A stretch of 64,000 nt of DNA. Origin: Streptomyces hiroshimensis (GTDB taxonomy: Bacteria > Actinomycetota > Actinomycetes > Streptomycetales > Streptomycetaceae). Shown in pieces: positions 19,345 through 28,322 of the stretch; the stretch's first letter is position 1, and every line of letters begins with the position of its first letter. Where the stretch lies: NCBI RefSeq assembly GCF_014650335.1, contig NZ_BMUT01000003.1, positions 290,549 to 354,548 of the forward strand, in the 5' to 3' direction. A model generated the notes under the pieces. That model was not told the origin of the DNA. It did not search any database and saw only the letters and a program-made list of their open reading frames with translations. Made by a program: the position numbers and the translations under genes.

Positions 19345-20644
19345 GTGACGCCAGGACCTACCCGGGCCGGTTGGACCGATGCCGTGCGGTTGTTCGTCAT
19401 CGGCGCGCTCCCGTTCCTCATCCAGGGGGCCTGCCTCCGCCGCCCCCTCGGGGTCAGGCTGATCACTGCCTTGGACACCCACGCCTGGGGTTGCCGGCTC
19501 CTGGACGACCTGCGCGAGCGTCATGGCCCGGGACCGGTGCTCGTCACCGCTTTCGGCCGAACAGGGCTCGTCCTCCTCTCGGCCGACGATGTCCGCCGCG
19601 TGCTGGAGGAGAGCCGGTACGTCATTCACGACGGCCAACCGCGAGAAGACGGCCGCGCTGTCACACTTCGAGCCCGATACCCTGCTGATCACTCCGGGCG
19701 CACTCAAGAAGGAGCGGCGCAGCTTCAACGAGGCAGCCATCGACCACTGCGCGGCCGGGTCGTGGTTCCACGAAGCCGGCCGGGCAGCCGTCGAGGAAGA
19801 AATACGGCCACTGCTCGACGGGAACGCGCTCACCTGGGAACGGTTCTACGCCGCCTACCAGCGCATCGTGCGCCGGATCGTCTTCGGTGACGCCGCCCGT
19901 GACGACGAGCGCATCACCGAGCTGCGGGACAAGCTGCGCAGCGACGGCAACTGGTTCATGCTGCACCGCAAGCGTCACCGGCTGCGTACGGAGCTGTTCG
20001 TCCGCTGCCGGCGCTACATCGATCTGCCCGAGCCGGGCGGCCTGGCCCGTGCGGTGCGCGCCATCCCCGCCACGGCCGAGATCAAGCCCGTGGCCCAGAT
20101 GCAGCACTGGTTCTTCGCCTTCGACGCCGCCCCCATTTCCGACTACCTCACGCTCGGCCTCCTCGCCTGCCGTCCCGAGCAGTCGGCCAGGGCCCGCACG
20201 GACCCTGCGTACCTCCGGGCCTGTGTCCTGGAGGCCCAGCGGCTGTGGCCCACGACCCTGGTCCTCGCGCGCGACACCACTGCCGAGACGCAGTGGCCGG
20301 GCGGCTGGACCCTTCCGGCGGGCGCGGCGGTGATCTCCTGCAGCCCGTTCTTCCACCGTGACGCCCGGCGCTTCCCTTACGCCGACCGGTTCGAACCCGA
20401 GGTGTGGCTCGACGGGCGGGCCGAGGCGGAGTGGTCGATCGCACCCTTCAGCCACGGCCCCGCCAAGTGCCTCGGCAAGGAGACCGTGCTCTCCACCAGT
20501 GCCACGCTCCTCACCGGACTGCTCGGCAACGGCTGGCGCATCACTTCGTCGCACCGTCTCGGCGCCGACCGTCCGCTCCCGCGCACCGCCGATCACACGT
20601 CGCTGCGGTTCGCGGCCGGAAAGCGCGCCGTCGAGAACCGCTGA
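19345..20644 (+). pseudogene. Cytochrome P450-like gene broken by a frameshift
   Basis: The first frame runs from GTG 19345 (GAGGAG 8 bases upstream) through a membrane-like segment LFVIGALPFLIQGACL, LRERHGPGPVLVTAFG and VLLSADDVRRVLEES. Near 19612-19630 the frame changes by one base, and homology continues in another frame with ANREKTAALSHFEPDTLLIT, the K-helix CVLEAQRLWP and the haem loop FSHGPAKCLGKE. Without the shift it would be a P450 of about 430 residues. The I-helix (FFAFDAAPISDY) lacks the usual acid-Thr pair, as in some atypical P450s. A sequencing error cannot be excluded. Confidence 0.8.
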
Positions 20645-20695
20645 CGTCGCGACGCTTCCGCGGGCGGAGCGGACGGCCCGGTAGGCTCGCCCGCT

Positions 20696-21154
20696 ATGGA
20701 TCAGCAGCACATGTACCCGGCACCAGCGTACCCAGCACCACCGGCCGACGCACCACCCGCGGTCGCCCCCGCAGCCACGGGCGAAAAGGCTGGTCTGCGC
20801 CGGCCTCGACGTCGTATACCCAAGCCGCAGCTCGACAGGGTCCTCGACGACAAGGGCCTGCTGGTCGGCATCCTGCTGCTGCCCTTGCTGGCGGCCGTCG
20901 CCTTCGTCGCCCAGTTCCTGGAGCTGCTCTACTACCTCTGCCTGCTGGTCTACGGAATCGTCATGAGCCCCTTCTGGTCGGTCCGCGCGCTGTGGCGGGC
21001 CTTCGGGCCGGCCGGGACACCGGAGGAACTGGACCGCCGGGCGGAAGCACGAAAGACGGTGAAGACGACCGCCGGCTGCCTGGCCTGGATCGTGGGCCTC
21101 GTCCTCGTGGTACTCGGCGCGATGGTGGCGATCGGGCTGAACATGGACAGGTAA
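20696..21154 (+). CDS. Hypothetical membrane protein, two predicted TM segments
   Basis: 152 residues. The Pro/Ala-rich N-terminal tail (HMYPAPAYPAPPADAPP) is followed by a basic stretch, a long hydrophobic region (LLVGILLLPLLAAVAFVAQF and LYYLCLLVYGIVM) and a C-terminal segment WIVGLVLVVLGAMVAIGL. Two or three TM helices are likely. No family recognised. It starts 51 bases after the P450 remnant and may have been co-transcribed with it. Confidence 0.7.
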   Translation: MDQQHMYPAPAYPAPPADAPPAVAPAATGEKAGLRRPRRRIPKPQLDRVLDDKGLLVGILLLPLLAAVAFVAQFLELLYYLCLLVYGIVMSPFWSVRALWRAFGPAGTPEELDRRAEARKTVKTTAGCLAWIVGLVLVVLGAMVAIGLNMDR

Positions 21155-21171
21155 GACCCGGAAGCGGCGCG

Positions 21172-22107
21172 TCAGCCGACGAAGTCCTGCGCCCACCAGT
21201 AGGTGCCGTTCGCGTCGATCGTCACGCCGACGCCGGTGTACTTGTGCCGGTCGTCCAGGATGTTCCGCTCGTGCAGCGGCTCCTTGATCCAGGCGTCGAC
21301 CACCGACCGGGCGTCCTTCCAGAAGCCTCGGGCGCCTGCGGCGTTCTCGGCGACCTCGCTGAACGGGCGCGAGTAGCCGTACTTGCGGAGCGAGTCCATC
21401 GTGCCGATGTAGTGGCCCTGCTGCTGGCGCCGGGCCTGCTCGTCGGCCTCGTCCTGGGCGGCGTGCTCGACGACGGGGTCGTACTCCAGGCGCGCCTTGC
21501 CGTGCTGCGCGCGGTAGTCGTTGACGAGGTCGAAGACCTGGCGCTGCAGCGACTTGGAGTCAGGCGCCGGATTCGGGTTCCCGTCGCCGCCGCCGGAGAA
21601 CTTCCAGACCTGGGACGCGGTGTAGTTGCAGCGGTAGATCTGGACGGGGGTGCCGTCGTTGGTGTTGCCGCCGCGCACGTCCAGGCACTTGTCGGACTGC
21701 GGGTTGACGAGGACGTCCCCCTGGTAACGCACCCACTTCTGGGCACCCGTGCCGTTGCAGTCCCACAGCTGGACGGGTGTCTCGTCGGCGGTGCCGCTGG
21801 ACGCGACGTCCAGGCACTTGCCGAACGCGGTCATCGTGGCGCCGATCTCGCCGGGCTGCTCGGTGTACGTCCACCGCTGGGACTCCGTGCCGTTGCAGCT
21901 GTACAGCTGGACCGGGGTGCCGTTGTCACGGACGCCGCCGCGGACGTCCAGGCACTTGCCGCCGAGCCCGGCGAGCGGACCGGCCTGCGCGGCCGCCTGC
22001 GCCGACACCGGCAGGGCGGTGACGCCGAGCGCGGCCAGGGCGAGGGTGCCCCATATGTGGGACGTCTTGAGCGACTTGGTGGGCGACTTCTTGGTCGACG
22101 TCTGCAT
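21172..22107 (-). CDS. Secreted ricin-type lectin (CBM13) + CAP-domain protein
   Basis: 311 residues from ATG 22107. After a signal peptide (ending PVSAQAAAQA) comes a ricin-type beta-trefoil with three repeats, each with GKCLDV or DKCLDVRGG and an xQxW (ESQRWTY, GAQKWVR, ASQVWKF). A Gly/Pro linker follows. The C-terminal CAP/SCP domain runs from FDLVNDYRAQHGKARL through NAAGARGFWKDARSVVDAWI to KYTGVGVTIDANGTYWWAQD. The trefoil should bind galactose-type glycans or xylan; the CAP domain role in bacteria is unclear. A long hairpin lies in the leader. Confidence 0.92.
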   Translation of the reverse strand: MQTSTKKSPTKSLKTSHIWGTLALAALGVTALPVSAQAAAQAGPLAGLGGKCLDVRGGVRDNGTPVQLYSCNGTESQRWTYTEQPGEIGATMTAFGKCLDVASSGTADETPVQLWDCNGTGAQKWVRYQGDVLVNPQSDKCLDVRGGNTNDGTPVQIYRCNYTASQVWKFSGGGDGNPNPAPDSKSLQRQVFDLVNDYRAQHGKARLEYDPVVEHAAQDEADEQARRQQQGHYIGTMDSLRKYGYSRPFSEVAENAAGARGFWKDARSVVDAWIKEPLHERNILDDRHKYTGVGVTIDANGTYWWAQDFVG

Positions 22108-22125
22108 GGGTCCCGTTTCCTCGTT

Positions 22126-22172
22126 CCTCGAGTGCACCCGGGACGCGGTGCGTCCGGGTGTGTGACTCGAGG
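22126..22172 (-). promoter_or_regulatory. Bulged leader hairpin before the lectin/CAP gene
   Basis: CCTCGAGT, CACCC and GGACGC (from 22126) pair with GCGTCC, GGGTG and ACTCGAGG (to 22172) around a 3-base loop. This gives about 19 base pairs with small bulges, ending 18 bases before the start codon. It could be an attenuator or an mRNA stabiliser. Confidence 0.45.
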
Positions 22173-22257
22173 AGGCTAGGAACCGGCGATCAACAAACGA
22201 TCGACGCCCGTTTGACGGGCTGTTGAACCGATCAGAGTGGAATGTTCCAGCCGGTGA

Positions 22258-22611
22258 TCAGCGGCCGTCCGTGCTCGGTGCGTCGAGCGCCTCGGCCACC
22301 AAGGAGCGGAGGTCATGCAGCGACGAGGGCAGCCGGGTCAGCAGCCAGCGCTCCAGGGACCGGTCCCGGTCGGTCCGGGACGTGGTCCCCTCGGTCACCC
22401 GGCCGGCAAAGACGTGGATCACGCGGTCGGCGTCCGTGACCGTGAAGCCGCGGTAGCCCAGCCCCGGAGACGGGAGCTGGGGCTGGGGCCGGGCCACCGG
22501 GCCGGCGGGCGGGAGACCAGCCGTCAGCGCGCAGAATTCCTCGGCGTCCCCGGGATCGAGGCGCCAACGAGGATTGGGGCGACCGCTGAACAGGTCCAGT
22601 TCCACCAGCAT
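22258..22611 (-). CDS. Small protein with an FSGRPxPxW domain
   Basis: 117 residues. The start MLVELDLFSGRPNPRWRLD matches the start of the next upstream protein (MLRIDISIFSGRPDPSW), so the two share an N-terminal domain. LGYRGFTVTDAD here corresponds to LGYREVVVSAVSD there. The C-terminal helix RSLERWLLTRLPSSLHDLR also has a counterpart. Function unknown; no signal peptide. It lies 54 bases downstream of its longer relative on the same strand. Confidence 0.72.
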   Translation of the reverse strand: MLVELDLFSGRPNPRWRLDPGDAEEFCALTAGLPPAGPVARPQPQLPSPGLGYRGFTVTDADRVIHVFAGRVTEGTTSRTDRDRSLERWLLTRLPSSLHDLRSLVAEALDAPSTDGR

Positions 22612-22665
22612 CGGTCTCTCTTCATGCTCTGCATGCGCTATATGCGAGGCCCGGCCCTCTCACCC

Positions 22666-23589
22666 TCACCTGATGACGACCGAGCGTCCAGCATAGAAGT
22701 ACCCGCAGAAATCACGATAACCCCCGCGGTTGCACGTTTCCGGATTCGTGATCCGGTTACCGCTGTTGTCATAGTCGCGGGCCTGCGTCTGGCCGGGCTT
22801 GTGCCCCCAGAAATTTCCGCTGTGGAACCTGTACCAGTGGTAATCCTGGCCCGGCCATACAACCAGCGCAGTGAGCCAACGGGGTTTCTCGCTGTCCGGC
22901 AGACACTGGAAGCGCCGGACGAAGCCGTCGGCGAAAGCGGCCTGTGTGACGTTCGGACAGGCCATGGTCCCGGTCTGGGCGCCGTGCGCCCGGCCGGGCT
23001 GGGCGAAGGTGTCGGTGCGGAGGTTGCGCGCGTAGTTGTAGCAGTTGTTGCGGGGCTGGACTTGCGGGGTGTTCCAGAAGCCGGGGTTGAACTGCCCGAA
23101 TTCGATGGAGCAGGTGACGGCCGGCCCGGCTTCCTCGACAGTCGTGCGCAGGGGGTGCGCGGGGAGCGCCGGTGACCGGGTCCAGGCCGGTGGCTCGGCC
23201 TCGAAGGCGTCGATCTCACCGAGCACCAGCTCGCGCAGGTCATCGCCGAGCGGCGTCTGCTCGTGCTCGGCAAGCCGCGTGTCCGCGTGGCGGGTCATGC
23301 CTTCCACGACCCGGCGGGCCAGCTCGGCCGAGCGGCCGACATCACGGGCGCCCAGAGTACCCAGGGCGAAACTGCGGGGTAAGGACTCGGGCCAGGGCTC
23401 GTCGTCGCTGACAGCCGAGACCACGACCTCGCGATATCCCAGGCCGTCATACCCCGCCCCGGGTATCCCCACCGCCCCTTCCGCCGCATCGGCCACCTCC
23501 GACAACAGACTTCTCGCCGCGCTCTCGTCAGTGATGATCCAGGAGGGGTCGGGACGGCCGGAGAAAATACTGATGTCAATGCGCAGCAT
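22666..23589 (-). CDS. FSGRP-domain protein with a conserved C-terminal NNCYNYA domain
   Basis: 307 residues from ATG 23589 (GAGGAG 7 bases upstream; TTG 23604 is less likely). The N-terminal domain (IFSGRPDPSW, GAGYDGLGYREVVVS) is shared with the next gene. The C-terminal domain starts at FNPGFWNTPQVQPRNNCYNY and continues TDTFAQPGRAHG and GQDYHWYRFHSGNFWGHKPG, with conserved Cys and several His that could be catalytic or structural. No signal peptide is visible although the C-terminal domain looks extracellular. Codon 70 (complement of 23380-23382) is TTA, so expression may need bldA. Function unknown. Confidence 0.75.
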   Translation of the reverse strand: MLRIDISIFSGRPDPSWIITDESAARSLLSEVADAAEGAVGIPGAGYDGLGYREVVVSAVSDDEPWPESLPRSFALGTLGARDVGRSAELARRVVEGMTRHADTRLAEHEQTPLGDDLRELVLGEIDAFEAEPPAWTRSPALPAHPLRTTVEEAGPAVTCSIEFGQFNPGFWNTPQVQPRNNCYNYARNLRTDTFAQPGRAHGAQTGTMACPNVTQAAFADGFVRRFQCLPDSEKPRWLTALVVWPGQDYHWYRFHSGNFWGHKPGQTQARDYDNSGNRITNPETCNRGGYRDFCGYFYAGRSVVIR

Positions 23590-23868
23590 GCCGATGCTCC
23601 TCAACTGCCGGGGGACTCACACCTCTTGTTGGTAGCAGTGCCCGGTGAACATGGTCAATCGCTTCCACAGAAGTGATATTGACCCCCTCCGATTAACTTC
23701 CGGGTCCGCGGTCGATGGATCAGAGAAAACCGGCCCGCTTGATTCTGAATTACCGAACCGATAGCCGTCACCCACAAGGGTGAATCCATCGGATCCGTTG
23801 TCCGATGATCCGGTGGCACCGCTTGCATGGACGCGACACCCAACAACCGCACCCATCAGGAGGGCAAC

Positions 23869-25056
23869 TTGGACCGCCGCACCTTCCACCGCCGACTGAC
23901 GTCCTTGGGCAGCCTCGCAGCGGCCGGGACACTGCTCGGAATGCCGGGCACCGCGACCGCGGTACCGCGGTACCGGAACGTCGCCTCCCCACCGGCGGGG
24001 CCCTCCCGGCGGACAGTGGTGGAGTACGAGCTGCCGCCCGCTGAGGAAACGCACGAGATCGTCAAAATGCCGGGTCGTCCGATGGCCCTCGTGTCCCAGA
24101 TGTCCAACAGCCGGCTGGTGAAGCTCCAGCTGGACGCACGCACCGAGCAGGTGACGGCCGTCAAGGCGTTCCCGCTCGGCTCCTCCGACGCGATGCTGCA
24201 CGGGCTGGCGGTCTCCTCGCGCCATCCCGGGCGGATCTGGGCCACGCACGAGGGCGCCGACCGGCTGCTCCTGGTGGACCCCCGGGCGGATTCCCTTGAG
24301 GCCGCCCCGCGCGTCGAACGTGAGATCGCTGTTCCGGACGGCGGCCGGGGGCCGCACTACGTCAACGAGTACGGCGACACCTTGTGGGTGACCCTGAAGG
24401 GAAGCGACCAGGTACTGGCCCTGGACCACACGCGCCCCGGCCGCCACCGCCTCTTCGACGCCGAGCCCCACCCCATCTTCGCCGCACAACACCCCGTCAG
24501 CGGGGACTTCTACGTCAGCCAGGACGGCGCGAGCTCGCTCCTGCGCATCGACCCGCACAGCGGACGCACCTCCCAGATCCCCGTCCCGGCGGAGCAGGGC
24601 AGCACCCCGGTCGGCCTGATCAGCGGCCCCGGCGGCATCTGGGTGGTACTCCTCGGCACCGCGAAGGCGGGGACCGGCACCTTCGGCCGGATCGACGCGG
24701 ACGGGCAGATCGCCTGGCACCGGCTGAGCGACCCGCTGGGCCGGTCGGCGTGGCTGTTGCACCTGGCCTTCGACCCGCCGGGCACGGCGCGAGAGCCCGG
24801 ACTGTGGCTCCTGGCGTCGACGATCGTCTCCGAGCAGGCCCGCGACCTCATCATCCGAGTGCGGTTCGACCCGTCCTGCGCACGCGTCACCGGCGAGGAG
24901 TACGCGGCGCTGCCGACACAGCTGTGCAAGGCACACCGCCTGCTGCCGCTGGAGAACAGCGTGCTCGCCACCGAACTGACGAGCGCCAGGGTGGCCCAGC
25001 TGATCAGCGCCCGGCACTGCCGATCAGCGGCAGCAGCAGCGCCGCGGACCAGCTGA
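23869..25056 (+). CDS. Tat-exported beta-propeller protein (YncE/virginiamycin-B-lyase-like fold)
   Basis: 395 residues from TTG 23869, chosen because AGGAGGG sits 5 bases before it; ATG 23827 has no site. The new N-terminus gives a twin-arginine signal, DRRTFHRRLTSLGSLAAAG, cleaved near GTATA. The rest is a repeated beta-propeller (GLAVSSRHPGRIWATHEGAD, LWVTLKGSDQVLALD, GDFYVSQDGASSLLRIDPHS, GGIWVVLLG). Family relatives include streptogramin B lyase, but its catalytic His/Glu pair cannot be verified here. The 3' end overlaps the convergent glycosidase gene by 53 bases. Confidence 0.78.
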   Translation: MDRRTFHRRLTSLGSLAAAGTLLGMPGTATAVPRYRNVASPPAGPSRRTVVEYELPPAEETHEIVKMPGRPMALVSQMSNSRLVKLQLDARTEQVTAVKAFPLGSSDAMLHGLAVSSRHPGRIWATHEGADRLLLVDPRADSLEAAPRVEREIAVPDGGRGPHYVNEYGDTLWVTLKGSDQVLALDHTRPGRHRLFDAEPHPIFAAQHPVSGDFYVSQDGASSLLRIDPHSGRTSQIPVPAEQGSTPVGLISGPGGIWVVLLGTAKAGTGTFGRIDADGQIAWHRLSDPLGRSAWLLHLAFDPPGTAREPGLWLLASTIVSEQARDLIIRVRFDPSCARVTGEEYAALPTQLCKAHRLLPLENSVLATELTSARVAQLISARHCRSAAAAAPRTS

Positions 25057-27232
25057 AATTGGGCGAGCTGAGGGCGGCTCCGCTCAGCGGGTCGTAGTTC
25101 TCCATGATCGGTCCGTTGCCGACCAGACCGGCCGCCCTCTCGGTCAGCCTCACGGCCAGTGCGTCCGCGTCGCGGCCGAATCCGTAACGGCGCATCCCGG
25201 TGATCGCGAAGTACGCCTGGTCGAGCCAGACGGGGCCGCGCCAGTACTGCCGGGCGGCGAAGTACGGCGAGCTCCTGGAGACCGTCGGCAGAGGCATCGC
25301 GGTGGCGAACTCGGAGGGCTCCAGGAGCCGTTCGCGTACGGCGGCGGCCTGTGCCCGGGTCGCGACGCCGCTCCACAGCGGGATCACACCCTCGATCCCC
25401 CTGCCCCGGTCCGTCAGCCGGGTGCCGGAGCCGAGCGCGGTGTCGTAGAACCAGCCGGTCGCCGGGTCGTACATCCTCTCCCGTACGGCCCTGCCGGTGG
25501 CGGCTGACTTGGCCCGCCAGCCGTCGGCGACCGCCCGCTTCCCCAACTCCGCGGCGATCCGGCCAAGATGTTCCTGGTCGACGGCGAGATAGGCATTGAG
25601 GTCCACGGACTCCTGGGTCAGCGAGTAGCCGATCATCTGCCCCGAGCCGTCCCGGTTCGGCACGACCGAGGTGCCCGGCGCGGCGTCGAACCGGGGCGCG
25701 TTGTCCATCCCGCTCTCCCAGGCCGCGGCCAGCCGTTGCTCCCCGGGCGAGCCGTTGGCGGGGTCCACGGTCGCGCCGTACTCCGCGAGCCCGTTGTGGT
25801 CATGGTCCCGGTTTCGATACCACCACTCCTGGTACGCGGCCAGCTTCGGGTACACCTCTCGCAGGAAGTCCTTGTTCCCGCTCCGCTCGTAGACCTGCCA
25901 TACCGACCAGGCGCCCAACGGCGGCTTGCTGTTCCGCTCGTTCCAGTTGGTCCCGCCCCGCTGCGGGTCGTTGTAGAAGACGGTGTCCGGGATCATCCCC
26001 GCGTCCTGCGGGCGGGTCGTGGAGCCGGGACGTATCTGGTGGTCGAGCACCGAGCGGATCTGCGCCTCGGCGAGCCCCGTGTCGAAGCGTGCCGTGCCGA
26101 CCGCCTGCTTCCAGGTGTCCCAGGCCCAGAAGCCGCCGGCGAACCACTTGTACGAGAGGGACGGCGTGATCCCGTCGTGTGCGAGGCGTCCGGCGGCGCT
26201 GCGCCAGTTGGTCACCAGCGTCTCCAGGGCCTTGACGGCGAGCCGCCGCCGACCGGCCGGCACCCCGGCGGTCACGCCCTCGACGTACCCGCGCCAGCGG
26301 GCGTCGGCCGCCCGGACGGTCCGCGCCGGGGCGGCGAGCACCCGCCCTACCTCACCGGCTTCCGCGGTGCGCTCGGCCTCCGTGAAGGTGTAGCTCTCGG
26401 TCCAGTCCAGGGAGCGGGCCGCGCCGGGCGCGAGGGTGAAGGGCGCGGCCAGTTCCGTACGGTAGGAGTCCCCGTCGCCCGACACGGTCGTACGCACCGG
26501 GTCCCGGTGCCGGACCTCGAACCGTTCGGTGCCGTCGGCGAGGAAATCGTCTGCCGCACGCACCTTGGCGAAGTCGACGGCGACGCCCCGGGGCGCGACG
26601 GCCAGCGAGGGCGCCTGCCTCATGGGCGCTGCGGCAGGCCGCAGCAGACTCCCGGCCCAGCCGGCGCCGAGGGTGCGCGGGATGCGGCCGGTGTTGCGCA
26701 CCACGGCCGCTACCAGCGCAGTGCGGTGCGTCGCGTACCGAAGCTCAAGGGTGAGCCGGAGGCCGCCGCCGAGGTCGTAGGCCTGGGCCAGGGACCCGGG
26801 CCGGGAGGTGAAGCGCGGCGGGCCGCCGCCGGCAAGGTCGAGCGCGCGGCCGTCCTCGCTCAGCCGGATGCGGCTGAAGGAGGTGCTCAGCCACCAGGGG
26901 TACTCCTGCGCGATGTAGAGGGGGCCGGTGAATCCGCCGTAGCCGCCCGGGGCGTCCGCCGCCGGCAGGGCGTAGGCGTGCCAAGCCCCTCGGTCGGCGA
27001 AGACGTTGATCGGGTTGTTGTCCTTCTCGTGTCCGGGAAGCGCCGCCGTCGGGGTGCCCCGTAGATCGAGCACGTCGTCGTAACGGTTGCCGTTGCCGTA
27101 GCCGTTGCCGGCGCAGTCGTAGTTCAGGGCGGCCGTCCGCCGGGGTGGGGCGGCAGCCGACGGCGGGACGCAGGCGGTGGCCACGGCCAGGAGGAGAGCG
27201 AGGGCGAACAGGGTGCACGGGTGCGGGCGCAT
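25004..27232 (-). CDS. GH63-type glycosidase (YgjK/glucosidase-like), secreted, possible lipoprotein
   Basis: 742 residues from ATG 27232 (GGAG 7 bases upstream). The signal sequence LFALALLLAVATACVPP offers a possible lipobox Cys. An N-terminal beta-domain (GGFTGPLYIAQEYPWW) is followed by an (alpha/alpha)6 barrel with WFAGGFWAWDTWKQAVG, DTVFYNDPQRGGTNWNERNS, ESGMDNAPRF and QYWRGPVWLDQAYF. The WDTW and WESGMDNAPR motifs are those of GH63/GH37-like inverting glucosidases. It should hydrolyse an alpha-gluco- or mannosyl oligosaccharide outside the membrane; the exact substrate is open. Confidence 0.88.
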   Translation of the reverse strand: MRPHPCTLFALALLLAVATACVPPSAAAPPRRTAALNYDCAGNGYGNGNRYDDVLDLRGTPTAALPGHEKDNNPINVFADRGAWHAYALPAADAPGGYGGFTGPLYIAQEYPWWLSTSFSRIRLSEDGRALDLAGGGPPRFTSRPGSLAQAYDLGGGLRLTLELRYATHRTALVAAVVRNTGRIPRTLGAGWAGSLLRPAAAPMRQAPSLAVAPRGVAVDFAKVRAADDFLADGTERFEVRHRDPVRTTVSGDGDSYRTELAAPFTLAPGAARSLDWTESYTFTEAERTAEAGEVGRVLAAPARTVRAADARWRGYVEGVTAGVPAGRRRLAVKALETLVTNWRSAAGRLAHDGITPSLSYKWFAGGFWAWDTWKQAVGTARFDTGLAEAQIRSVLDHQIRPGSTTRPQDAGMIPDTVFYNDPQRGGTNWNERNSKPPLGAWSVWQVYERSGNKDFLREVYPKLAAYQEWWYRNRDHDHNGLAEYGATVDPANGSPGEQRLAAAWESGMDNAPRFDAAPGTSVVPNRDGSGQMIGYSLTQESVDLNAYLAVDQEHLGRIAAELGKRAVADGWRAKSAATGRAVRERMYDPATGWFYDTALGSGTRLTDRGRGIEGVIPLWSGVATRAQAAAVRERLLEPSEFATAMPLPTVSRSSPYFAARQYWRGPVWLDQAYFAITGMRRYGFGRDADALAVRLTERAAGLVGNGPIMENYDPLSGAALSSPNFSWSAALLLPLIGSAGR

Positions 27233-27495
27233 CGGCGAACTCCAGTTCTTCCAAGAGCCGGGGGGCGGGATCCGACGAGGGTGTTCGGCAGCATGAATCA
27301 AGCGCAGCGTCCGCATCACGCGATTCACCCTCTCCGGCCGGAACTCGCCCCCCCTGCCGACGGATCAAGAACTCAGGACACCGGAGGTGTGAACCTTCCT
27401 TTGCCGGTCTCACGGCCCGGCTCACCTCTCGCGGGAGCGCTCGAGGCCGCTTAGCCTGAGATCAGGGGTTCCTCGAGTGGAGAGGGAGCCTGGAG

Positions 27496-27810
27496 ATGCA
27501 TTTCGTTCTGCTCGCGACCCACACGCCGGACATCTGTCCGACCGCCAACGCGACGACACGCGACCTGATACTGAAAACCGCTCCTGAGATACCGAGCCTC
27601 GCCCAGCAGGCAGGCGTCGACATCGTGGCCGGCCCCTTCGTCAACCGCGAGCACACGGTTGTCGTGGTCGTGCAGTCCGACAAGGCCGAGTATGTCGACC
27701 GTTTCCTCAGGGAGGCTCGTCTCTCCCAGTGGAACAGCGTTCATGTGCTGCCATCGCTGACCTTGGAAGAGGGTCTCACCGAGATCCGAGCACAGACGCC
27801 GATCTTCTGA
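27496..27810 (+). CDS. Small protein, possible dimeric alpha/beta-barrel (DUF3303-like)
   Basis: 104 residues, no signal peptide. The start MHFVLLATHTPDICP is followed by two likely helices and strands (VDIVAGPFVNREHTVVVVVQ, FLREARLSQWNSVHVLP), a size and pattern like small ferredoxin-fold stress-responsive proteins. The family assignment is tentative. It is followed after 31 bases by the SnoaL-like gene in the same direction. Confidence 0.55.
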   Translation: MHFVLLATHTPDICPTANATTRDLILKTAPEIPSLAQQAGVDIVAGPFVNREHTVVVVVQSDKAEYVDRFLREARLSQWNSVHVLPSLTLEEGLTEIRAQTPIF

Positions 27811-27841
27811 CCCGCCCGCTCAGGCACGGAGAGGTGTTTCG

Positions 27842-28231
27842 GTGGTCACCGATAACCGGAAACTGATCGAAGGAGCGTACGAAGCCTTCGGGGCCGGTGA
27901 CACCCCCGCAGTGCTGCAGACCTTCGCCGAGGACATCACCTGGCACGTTCCCGGACGCAGCCCGCTCTCCGGTGACTACAGAGGGCACCAGGAACTCGTC
28001 GGATTCTTCGGGCGAGTCATGGAGCTGTCCGGAGGCTCGTTTCGCATTCGGATCGACGACGTGCTCACGAGCGAATCACGGGTTGTGGTCCTGTGTACGG
28101 TCAGCGCGGAGCGCAGCGGTCAGGCGTGGTCTTCGCCGGAAGTGCACGTCTGGGAGATGGCCGACGGCAGGGCCGTCGCGTTCCGCGAGTTCCAGGGGGA
28201 TCAGCAGGCCGAGGACGATTTCTGGTCGTGA
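27842..28231 (+). CDS. SnoaL/NTF2-like (ketosteroid-isomerase fold) protein
   Basis: 129 residues from GTG 27842. The standard cone-fold pattern is visible: RKLIEGAYEAFGAGDTPAVL, DITWHVPGRSPLSGDYRG, ELVGFFGRVMELSGG and VHVWEMADGRAVAFREFQ. Such proteins act as polyketide cyclases, isomerases or small-molecule binders. No catalytic residues can be assigned and no pathway gene is adjacent. Confidence 0.85.
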   Translation: MVTDNRKLIEGAYEAFGAGDTPAVLQTFAEDITWHVPGRSPLSGDYRGHQELVGFFGRVMELSGGSFRIRIDDVLTSESRVVVLCTVSAERSGQAWSSPEVHVWEMADGRAVAFREFQGDQQAEDDFWS

Positions 28232-28322
28232 GCGGCCGGCCGGAAGAAGCAACGCGCTTCTCCCGGCTCCCCCGTTTCCTCACCAGACCGGCCGACGCCG
28301 GCCGCATCAGGGCTCCGAACGG

